Origin: Procambarus clarkii
Taxonomy: Eukaryota > Arthropoda > Malacostraca > Decapoda > Cambaridae
NCBI RefSeq assembly: GCF_040958095.1
Contig: NC_091193.1
Location: 30,658,129-30,722,128 of the forward strand
Direction: 5' to 3'
Length of the DNA stretch: 64,000 bases
Shown: piece by piece, positions 54,967-64,000 of the stretch
How the letters are laid out: each line of letters starts with the position of its first letter
Numbering within the stretch: position 1 is the stretch's first letter
Notes under the pieces: model-generated
Seen by the model: only the letters and a program-made list of their open reading frames with translations
Told to the model about the DNA's origin: nothing
The model's database searches: none
Position numbers and translations under genes: made by a program

Positions 54967-56970
54967 TTTGTAGAGTTACTATGTAATTATTAAGTAGTCA
55001 GCCAGGATGTGCTGTTTGCAGAGTTCCTAAGTAAATTATTAAGTAAAGTCAGCCAGGATGTGCTATTTGCAGAGTTACTAAGTAAATTATTAAGTAAAGT
55101 CACCCAGGATGTGCTATTTGCAGAGTTCCTAAGTAAATTATTAAGTAAAGTCAGCCAGGATGTGCTATTTGCAGTGTTACTAAGTAAATTATTAAGTCAG
55201 CCAGGATGTGCTATTTGCAGAGTTACTAATTACTAATTACTAGTCTTTTGCTGGGCTACCTTTATGCTTCTCCCCTTCCTGTCTAGGTATGTTTAGGTAT
55301 GGCTAGCGGTGCGCGAGCCGCGGCTTATCGGTTGCCCCCCCCCCCTGGTTCCCTGTTTACTCGGTCTCGCCCGCTTACTTCCGCATTCTTCCACCCCATT
55401 CTACGTTATCGCCTCTCGCTTTTGGGCCTATGTCCTTTCTCAGACCGGGTTGTGTGCCGTCCAGCGCGCCTCGGCGACGTTATCTTTTCTTCGGCCCTCT
55501 GTCATTTCCGCCCCCCCCCCCAGCCGTGCGGGCTCGCCTGTGGGAAACGTCCCCTTGGTTCCTCCTACGTCTGCGTGTCTGTTAAATCTGTTATTGTTGG
55601 ACTCGCAATTTGATTTGTATTTATTACGGCAAATTTTTCTCCCGCAATTTACTCTTTGTTTAAGTTTCACGTTCAATTTGTTATTAAGGGACTATCAATT
55701 AGGATTTGTATTATCCTATTGCTTTGCCTCTCTGCCTTTAAGTTATTTTCAGCTAAGGTACGCTAGTTGCAGTGCATTCGGGTGGGGCCCCCCCCCCCAC
55801 AATTTTTTTTTTTCCCTCTGGTTATTTCGTCCTATTACACTCGTTTCCCTCATTATATATTCTGATTATTGTGCATTATATTTGACCACCCATTCTTCAT
55901 CGTATCGACAGTACATTAAGGTACATTTGGATGCTACCGAGAAGTTTAGCATGGCCTCGTGCACGGTGTCATGCAAAAAACTGGCCATTCGGCCTACGTT
56001 TCGGCAAGCTCAAGCCAGTCAGTTAGCATGACGTCGGCCAGCTTGTGGTTGGCCAGCGCAGCCAGCATGCTGTTGGCCATACGGTCGCTAACGTTCTTTG
56101 GCCATCCGGCCTTCTGGGCTATTTTACTCTTCTTGTTCCTTCGCCATTGTTGTTTCCTACTACGTAATAGTATTCCATTTAATTTTACCTCATCTATCAT
56201 TAGGTTAGGGGCCCTTACCTCCAACCGCTATTCCTTCCACTGCGCTCTGCCCGCTTGGCGCTCAATGCCGGCTTCTTCTGTTCCCTTTATTCGCAGCCAC
56301 GACAAGCCGGAACCCCCCCCCCCTTCCACACCCTACTGCGGCGAGGAAGAGAACGCGAGCCGGATATTCCTCTGATCACCATCAACGCACGCAGCGGTGC
56401 CGGGATGCAGCCGCCCAGGGCCTACGTTAATACTATTATCTTCTCTTTATTTGCTGGGCTATATGGCAGTATTAATATTATTCCGTACCGTCACTGTCAT
56501 TCCAGTATTATTTTATTAAAATATAAATTGCTATTATGGTTTGGCGTTGCTTTCTTAATTTCTTCCATTCTGCGGCACTTGCCGTCATCGGTTATTTACG
56601 ATATTACATTGTAGTCTTCATTGTACGATTATTTACGACATTGTATGCTTATTATTATCCTTATTACAGTTACTGAATGGCAGCTCCCTGCCGTCGATTT
56701 CACTTTGCTCCTGTTCTAAAGATGTTGCCGAAGTTCACGGCGTACTAGCTGCGGCTCGCAGACGCTCATTGACAACACAAGACCACTCTCAGCGGCCACT
56801 TAAGGCAGACTCCTTGGCTTCTATCCAGCCCAATCACCCGTCTGGAGGCAGAGATGGGATAGAGACCAAGGGTAATGTTCCCCGCTCACATTCTACATCC
56901 GCTTAGGACACAAGCATGTTATAGATTTGGCTTTAAGAATTGGTTCTTATTCCATTTTATTGTTTATGTA
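54957..56970 (+). repeat. Left arm of 2 kb inverted repeat (inverted leader copy)
   Basis: Reverse complement of 58385-60195. It begins with five 51 bp units (54966-55225), then the leader segment with its full GC-rich middle (55325-55560). About 1.3 kb of mixed sequence follows, ending ATTTTATTGTTTATGTAT at 56970. Frames of 240 and 138 codons here have no recognisable domain. At 56730-56830 it carries a decayed LINE RNase H remnant on the minus strand. Confidence 0.85.
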
Positions 56971-56971
56971 T

Positions 56972-57985
56972 TTTCTGACCAGGGGGAGAAAGATACTGGC
57001 AGTATGGGGCGTTAAAGTTTATTGAAGATTAAATTCTGCAGAACATGTAAATATATAAAGTTCACATAAAGTAAGTAATTATATAAAGTTTATATTAAAC
57101 ACGGTTTATATTATAGGCGTAACAAAGTTGATATTATATAAAACTTAATATTGAACATGTAAATATACAAAGTTTCAAATATAATTTAAGGAATATATAA
57201 CGTTTATATTAAAATATATAAAGTAAATATATAAAGTAAATATATAAAGTAAGAATTAACAGTAACAATTCCAAGGACTAGATTTAACTTAAAAGGTACA
57301 CCCGTAGTAAGTATGAGACCTTAGCCTATAGTGACATGGAAACTAATTCTGCAGAAACCTAAAGGTTAACTGGTACTAGAATTAAGGCCGAGTGCAAATG
57401 TGTAGTAATTATATAACACTAGGATATAACAGGCAGGACACAAAGAATAACTAATAAGTGAGAGACCACATAACACGTAATGTACCCGGCCAAGAGGCCG
57501 TAAAAGACCTAATGGATAAGGAGAAGGGGGTGTGACTACAAGTAGGGCTTACTAGCACCTAGACTGGGCAAAGTATTAGCTGCGGACAGCGGGACACTTG
57601 GGGACCGGCGCTGCACCCCCACCGCAGGCCAGCGGCCGGACCCCCCCCCCGAAGGGCGAGTGCCAGCTGGCCGCATGAGGCACTCAATGTAGCAGAGCAA
57701 CAACGTCCCATCTGACGTAGGATGTGAGCACTACTCTTCCGCCTGCCGTTTGCCATTATTTCTGATGTGGCGAGCCCGTCCCGCGACAGCTGGGTGCGGA
57801 GCGTAGTCATCTGGAGTCAAGCCTAGCGCCGAGAGGGCAGCGCGTAGGATCCTGGAGAAATCTCGCCTGGTGACAGGAGCGCTTGTAGGATCCGAAGAGT
57901 GTTGATTCCTGACCATGTAAGCGATACCTGGTCCAGTCGGAGCGTGCGTCAATTTTTTGTCGCGTAGCTCACCTCCCCCGGGCTG
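56972..57985 (-). mobile_element. Ngaro-like copy B, 3' part, deleted
   Basis: Collinear with copy A from 45558 (TTTCTGTCCAGGGG against TTTCTGACCAGGGGG) through the 3' non-coding region into the recombinase. Compared with A it has an extra roughly 150 bases of ATATAAAGTTTATATT repeats at 57060-57240. RT and gag are missing. Homology to A ends near 57985. Confidence 0.8.
57660..57985 (-). pseudogene. Tyrosine recombinase remnant of copy B
   Basis: APVTRRDFSRILRAALSALG and LSRDGLATSEIMA match copy A, but in two frames. A deletion removes the HSFRIGRAT block, and with it H-x-x-R. A second deletion removes the region between the APVTRRDF block and the CLRPGEAV area. The tyrosine segment (SYVRR) is changed to an out-of-frame ILRQMGR. 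It is not functional. Confidence 0.8.
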
Positions 57986-58384
57986 AAAGATATAAGGCAG
58001 TAAGGGTGGGCAGAAGCGGCGTGCAGTGTTATCGTGACAGGCAAGAGCACAGACGAGAGGGAAACCCTAGCTGAATCAATACGGAGACGAAAAACGGGGG
58101 AGGGAGCCCGGCAGCAGGAATTAAGAGAAACCTTAATTAACAATCCTGGATGAATAAAGAGCATCCGAATAATTATACTGTAGCAATGAAGGGGGGCTAA
58201 CAAATCTAAGAATCTTCCAGCAAACGGAAGGGGGAAGTACCTTTGCTAAGAGCAAAGGTGGGAGAAAACCGGTAGAACAGCAAGGAGGCACAAAGCAACT
58301 ATAACAGGGTAAGACGAAACACTATAAATCTTGAATATAAACAATACATATACCAAGAAAGGGTATAACAACTAAGCAACATAT
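57986..58384. other. Spacer between copy B and the right arm
   Basis: Unassigned sequence with no homology seen elsewhere in the window. It contains a small CTTTGCTAAGAGCAAAG hairpin near 58241. Confidence 0.5.
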
Positions 58385-60195
58385 ACATAAACAATAAAAT
58401 GGAATAAGAACCAATTCTTAAAGCCAAATCTATAACATGCTTGTGTCCTAATCGGATGTAGAATGTGAGCGGGGAACATTACCCTTGGTCTCTATCCCAT
58501 CTCTGCCTCCAGACGGGTGATTGGGCTGGATAGAAGCCAAGGAGTCTGCCTTGAGTGGCCGCTGAGTGTAGTCTTGTGTTGTCAATGAGCGTCTGCGAGC
58601 CGCAGCTAGTACGCCGTGAACTTCGGCAACATCTTTAGAACAGGAGCAAAGTGAAATCGACGGCAGGGAGCTGCCATTCAGTAACTGTAATAAGGATAAT
58701 AATAAGAATACAATGTCGTAAATAATCGTACAATGAAGAATACAATGTAATATCGTAAATAACAGATGACGGCAAGTGCCGCAGAATGGAAGAAATTAAG
58801 AAAGCAACGCCAAACCATAATAACAATTTATATTTTAATAAAATAATACTGGAATGACAGTAACGGTACGGAGTAATATTAATACTGCCATATAGCCCAG
58901 CAAATAAAGAGAAGATAATAGTATTAACGTAGGCCCTGGGCGGCTGCATCCCTGCACCGCTGCGTGCGTTGATGGTGATCAGAGGAATATCCGGCTCGCG
59001 TTCTCTTCCTCGCCGCAGTAGGGTGTGAAGGGGGGGGGGGGGTTCCGGCTTGTCGTGGCTGCGAATAAAGGGAACAGAAGAAACCGGCATTGAGCGCCAA
59101 GCGGGCAGAGCGCAGTGGAAGGAATAGCGGTTGGAGGTAAGGGGGGCCCCTAACCTAATGATAGATGAGGTAAAATTAAATAGAATACTATTACGTAGTA
59201 GGAAACAACAATGGCGAAGGAACAAGAAGAGTAAAATAGCCCAGAAGGCCAGATGGCCAAAGAACGTTAGCGACCTATGGCCAACAGCATGCTGGCTGCG
59301 CTGGCCAACCACAAGCTGGCCGACGTCATGCTAACTGACTGGCTTGAGCTTGCCGAAAGGAAGGCCGAATGGCCAGTTTTTTGCATGACACCGTGCGCGA
59401 GGCCATGCTAAACTTCTCGGTAGCATCCAAATGTAACTTAATGTACTGTCGATACGATGAAGAATGGGTGGTCAGATATAATGCACAAAATTCAGAATAG
59501 AATATATAATGAGGGAAACGAGTGTAATAGGACGAAATAACCGGAGAAAAAAAAAAAATTGTGGGGGGGGGGGGGCCACCCGAATGCACTGCAACTAGCG
59601 TACCTTAGCTGAAAATAACTTAAAGGCACAGAGGCAAAGCAATAGATTAATACAAATCCTAATTGATAGTCCCTTAATAACAAATTGAACGTGAAACTTA
59701 AACAAAGAGTAAATTGCGGGAGAAAAATTTTTCCGTAATAAATACAAATCAAATTGAGAGTCCAACAATAACAAAATTAACAGACACGCAGACGTAGGAG
59801 GAACCGATAAGCCGCGGCTCGCGCACCGCTAGCCATACCTAAACATACCTAGACAGAAAGGGGAGAAGCATAAAGGTAGCCCAGCAAAAGACTAGTAATT
59901 AGTAATTAGTAACTCTGCAAATAGCACATCCTGGCTGACTTAATAATTTACTTAGTAACTCTGCAAATAGCACATCCTGGCTGACTTCTTAATAATTTAC
60001 TTAGTAACTCTGCAAATAGCACATCCTGGCTGACTTTACTTAATAATTTACTTAGGAACTCTGCGAATAGCACATCCTGGCTGACTTTACTTAATAATTT
60101 ACTTAGTAACTCTGCAAATAGCACATCCTGGCTGACTTTACTTAATAATTTAATTAGTAACTCTGCAAATAGCACATCCTGGCTGACTTTACGTA
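58385..60195 (-). repeat. Right arm of 2 kb inverted repeat (leader of copy B)
   Basis: Mirrors 54957-56970 in full order and ends in 51 bp units at 59900-60195. The leader segment here lacks about 230 bases present in the left arm; the junction GGAACCGATAAG (59800) fuses two AACC ends. 58490-58640 holds a decayed GCCAAGGAGTCTGCC segment, resembling the AKESA motif of LINE RNase H. Confidence 0.8.
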
Positions 60196-61440
60196 ATGAC
60201 GTAAGGCGAGGAAAATGAACAAACATACTGAACACAGCAACGCAAAATTAAACATGCGACATGAGCAAAGCATCAACTGTCGGAGTAAATTAAGGTAGGC
60301 TGTTTGGGAAAAGGAATCCGTGGTAATCTGAAAGCAGGAGGCATGTTAGTGCTGAAATGTAGAACGTAATTAAGAGGAAGGGCAAGGCATGTCGCGAGAT
60401 GTCTGCCAGTACAAAATAAGAAACCTTCCATATAAGCGTATAAAATCTTAATTTACATTGTCTTAGGAAGGCAAAGAACGGGATATTATTAAATATACGA
60501 CGTTCCCGACGACGCTTCGACGCCGCCATCTGCTGGAGTGTACCGTGCCCCAGGCAACGTGGGGGCCACCCCCCTGTCCAGGTCACCTGAATAGGGCAAG
60601 TCATGGCACGTGAAGTCTGCAGGTACAAAATAAGGGTATACAATCGGCGTGCATATATAACCATTTTTACATTAAGAGAACGGAGGGAAAGCATAACAAA
60701 TATAACCTGATAAGTAACGTGAATAAACTGCAAGAGCCAAGCGTAAATACTGTAACCACTGAGGAAACTAAACTGCAAAGCTAAGCATAAACTACTGTAA
60801 CTACCGATGAAACTAGGCAAAAATGCAGGGCCAGGAGACGTGAAGCTAAAATAAGGGCCCGCGAATACTGCAAATAGCACATCCTGTCTGACTTTACTTA
60901 ATAATTCTTAGGAACTCTGCAAATAGCACATCCTGGCTGACTTTACTTAATAATTTACTTAGTAACTCTGCAACTAGCACTGCCTGTCTGACTTTACTTA
61001 ATAAATTACTTGGTAACTCTGCAAATAGCACATCCTGGCTGTCTTTACTTGATGACGTAAGGCAGGGTAAAAGTGGGCAAGCATACTGGACACAGCAACG
61101 CAAAAATAAACATGCGACATGAGCAACGCATCAACTGTCGGAGTAAATTAAGGAGGCTGATTGGGAAAGAAAGTCCGAGGTAACCTGAAACAGGAGGCAT
61201 GTTAGCGCCGAGATGTAGAACATAATTATGAATAGGGCAAGGCATGGCACGTGGTATCTGCAAGTACAAAATAAGGGTATACAATCGGCGTGGATATATA
61301 GCCATATTACATTAAGGGAACAGAGGAGATGCATAACATAAATATAACCAAATAAGCGACGTGAATAACTGCAAGAGCCAAACGAAAGTACTGTAACTAC
61401 TGAGGAAACTAGGCAAACTGTGCTATTATAACATAATTAC
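60196..61440 (-). repeat. Leader higher-order repeats, copy B side
   Basis: Modules starting at 60197 and 61052 match those at 51141, 52110 and 52605, with 51 bp units between (60870-61050). 60497-60590 repeats the start of the GC-rich block (CCGACGACGCTTCGACGCCG) but the block itself is missing here. Confidence 0.75.
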
Positions 61441-61564
61441 AATTAATACAATTATAACAAATAATTATAAATTGCAAAACAAAGTATGCTCAAAATAAAG
61501 CTGGACTATAATTCGTTAGAGAAACGGGATTAACACTTGTAAGTTTCCACAGTCGGTGGCTGTG

Positions 61565-61840
61565 GAAACGTTCCGGGCTACACCGGCAGATGAAACGTCT
61601 GGATAAACCAGCGGCCTGGGGGGGGGGGGCCACTGTGACTTCCGGGCTACCAGGCAGACAACACGTCTGGATAAACCAGCGGCCTGGGGGGGGGGGGGGG
61701 GCCACTGTGACTTCCGGGCTACCAGGCAGACAACACGTCTGGATAAACCAGCGGCCTGGGGGGGGGGGGGGGGCCACTGTGACTTCCGGGCTACCAGGCA
61801 GACAACACGTCTGGATAAACCAGCGGCCTGAAAGACCACA
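61565..61840 (+). repeat. 68-71 bp tandem repeat
   Basis: Four units containing GGGCTACCAGGCAGACAACA, CGTCTGGATAAACCAGCGGC and CTGGGGGGGGG, varying mainly in the G run. Diverged relatives are at 61990-62095 and 62460-62720. Confidence 0.9.
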
Positions 61841-62129
61841 TATTTATATGGCCAATGTAAATAAGATACCTGAATAACATCGCCAGCTTAACTCACCACA
61901 GGAAGAACGTCGGCTGGACATGAACCCCCGAGCGCAGACAGCGAAGACGGCAGCGGCTATGACAACCTTCGTGGCTACATTGGGCAGACAAAACGTCTGG
62001 AGAAACCAGCGGCCAGGGGGGCCGCAGTAGATTCCGGGCTACACCGGCAGACAACACGTCTGGATAAACCCGCGGCCAGAAAGGCCGTGTATTTATATGA
62101 CCAATATAAATATAATACCTGTAGAACAT

Positions 62130-62410
62130 CGTCGGCTTTACTCATCGCAGGAAGGACGTCGGCTTAACTCATCGCAGGAAGGACGTCGGCTTAACTCATC
62201 GCAGGAAGGACGTCGGCTTAACTCATCGCAGGAAGGACGTCGGCTTAACTCATCGCAGGAAGGACGTCGGCTTAACTCATCGCAGGAAGGACGTCGGCTT
62301 AACTCATCGCAGGAAGGACGTCGGCTTAACTCATCGCAGGAAGGACGTCGGCTTAACTCATCGCAGGAAGGACGTCGGCTTAACTCATCGCAGGAAGGAC
62401 GTCGGCTGGG
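62130..62410 (+). repeat. 27 bp tandem repeat, about ten copies
   Basis: The unit is ACTCATCGCAGGAAGGACGT plus CGGCTTA, nearly perfect. It is nine codons, so a SSQEGRRLN-type frame of 108 codons appears. It is not a gene. Confidence 0.95.
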
Positions 62411-62879
62411 GAGCAGCCCCTGAACGCAGTCAGCTAAGACGGCAGCGGCTGTCAACCTTCCTGGCTACGTTGGGCAGACTAAACGTCTGAATAAACCAGC
62501 GGCCTGGGAAGCAGCAGTATCTTCCGGGCTACACTGAGCAGACAATACGTCTGATAACCAGCGGCCTGGGAGGCCGCAGTATATTCCGGGCTACACCGAG
62601 CAGACAATACGTCTGATAACCAGCGTCCTGGGAGGCCACACATGTCTGGATAAGCCAGCAGCCGGGAGGCTGCAGATTCTTCTGGGCTACACCGGGCAGA
62701 CAAAACGACTGTAAAAACGTTTACTGGTACTGGTAAACGAAACTGGTACTGTCTAGCGTCAGTACTTAATAACTTTGACAAAGTCAAGGAAACAAGTATA
62801 AAGGTAAAACAGTAAGTAAAATGACATGCACTTAGGCAATGCATAATTAGTAATAAATTGCTGATGGAACTAATCAATA

Positions 62880-64000
62880 CGAGTCCGAGATAAACTTAAA
62901 GGGAGAGGCATGAGGCCCGAAGACAGCATCTAGGACATCCTAGCTGACTTTACTTAAAGGTGAAGCATAAGTTAAACAATTGTAAACCAGTAAAGTAAAA
63001 ACATGCAGCAAGGGCAATGTAAAATGCAGGACATTTGCTGAGGAAACTAAACATAAATGCAGGGCCAGAAGAAACTTAAAGCAAGAGGCAAGGGGCCCGA
63101 TCCCGACAACTATCACATCCTAGCTGACTTTACATAATAACTTAAAGGCAAAGCAGAGGTTAAACAAACGAATGTAAAACCAGCAAAGAAACTAGCAGCT
63201 TGACACTGCATAAAATTCATTAATAAATTAAGGAAACTTATGGAAAACAAGTCCATAAAAACTTAAAGCTAGAGGCCGGAGGCCTGTGAACACAGCAGCT
63301 AGCATAACCTAGCTGACTTTACATAATAACTTAAAGGCAATAGCAAAAGTTAAACAAACAAATGTAAAACCAGCTAAAGAAAACATGCAGCTTGACACTG
63401 CATAAAATTCATTAATGAAGGAAAGTTATGGAAAACAAGTCCATGAAACAAAGCTAGGAGCCAGAGGCCTGAGACACTGCAGCTAGCCTAACCTAGCCGA
63501 CTTTACCTAATAACTTATAGGCAAGCAAAGTTACACAAACCTAAGTGTAAAACCTGCGAAAGAAAACATGCAGCTTGACACTGCATTAAATTCAATAATA
63601 AATTAAGGAAACTTATGGAAAACACAAGTCCAAGAAAATTTAAAGCTAGAGGCCGGAGGCCTGAGACACAGCAGCTAGCATAACCTAGCTGACTTTACCT
63701 AATAACTTATAGGCAATGACCAAAAGTTAAAACAACCTAAATGTAAAACCAGCTAAAGAAACACGCAGCTTGACACTGCATAAAATTCAATAATAAAATG
63801 AGGAAACTTATGGAAACAAATCCAGAAAACGAAGCTAGGGGCCAGAGGCCTGTGACACTGCAGCTAGCCTAACCTAGCTAACTTTACCTACTAACTTAAA
63901 GGCAATGACCAGAAGTTAAAACAAACCTAAATTTAAATCCAGCTAAAGAAACATGCAGCTTAACACTGCATAAATTTCAGTAGTAAATTAAGGAAACTTG
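62880..64000 (+). repeat. 180-192 bp satellite, continuing past the window
   Basis: TAGCTGACTTTAC (with variants) occurs at 62941, 63121, 63310, 63494, 63686 and 63875. The units contain AAAGCTAGAGGCCGGAGGCC, GTAAAACCAGC, CAGCTTGACACTGCATAAA and GGAAACTTATGGAAA. The anchor ACCTAGCTGACTTTACCTAA resembles ATCCTGGCTGACTTTACTTA of the 51 bp repeat, so the two may be related. No gene. Confidence 0.9.

Noticed and set aside
55309-56031. 240-codon frame in the left arm of the 2 kb inverted repeat
   Set aside because: Hydrophobic low-complexity translation, not preserved intact in the mirrored arm.

Overview
The window is eukaryotic and almost entirely repetitive. It has no introns, no ordinary single-copy protein gene and no bacterial-type signals. 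It does carry tRNA-derived SINEs, several LINE fragments, a tyrosine-recombinase retrotransposon and many kilobases of minisatellite. The SINE bodies and LINE 3' tails resemble, from memory, repeats common in decapod crustacean genomes (crayfish or shrimp). That assignment is an inference, since nothing here fixes a species.

Layout: 1-1820 is low-information sequence with two minus-strand SINEs. 1821-9955 holds four minisatellites with 38, 40, 31 and 32 bp units. 9951-15832 and 27996-31203 are the two halves of one G-rich array (about 40-46 bp units), split by a 12.16 kb inverted-repeat element at 15833-27995. That element has 10 bp perfect ends and is flanked by a 9 bp direct repeat, as expected of a Foldback-like DNA transposon. 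A 500-N assembly gap follows at 31204-31703.

33.2-38.9 kb is a 5'-truncated RNase-H-bearing LINE broken by two younger insertions. One is a minus-strand element carrying only an ORF1 (gag-like) reading frame. The other is a 5'-truncated second LINE, whose 3' tail contains the 40 bp segment amplified 77 times at 3481-6560 (39 of 40 bases identical). 38.9-45.5 kb contains a decayed LINE ORF1, SINEs, a MITE-like palindrome, a 30 bp minisatellite also derived from a LINE 3' tail, a 20 bp minisatellite and an (AT)n tract.

45.6-50.1 kb, minus strand, holds the only intact-looking coding block: a Ngaro-like (DIRS order) retrotransposon with gag, reverse transcriptase/RNase H and tyrosine recombinase in overlapping frames. 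Upstream of gag lies a long repeat-rich leader (50.1-54.9 kb), then an inverted copy of leader-type sequence (54.95-56.97 kb), a deleted second Ngaro copy (56.97-57.99 kb), its leader (58.4-62.9 kb), and a 180-192 bp satellite that runs off the end.

The main theme is conversion of transposon sequence into tandem repeats, with large inverted repeats made of such arrays. All copy numbers and homologies come from reading by eye; none was computed or searched.
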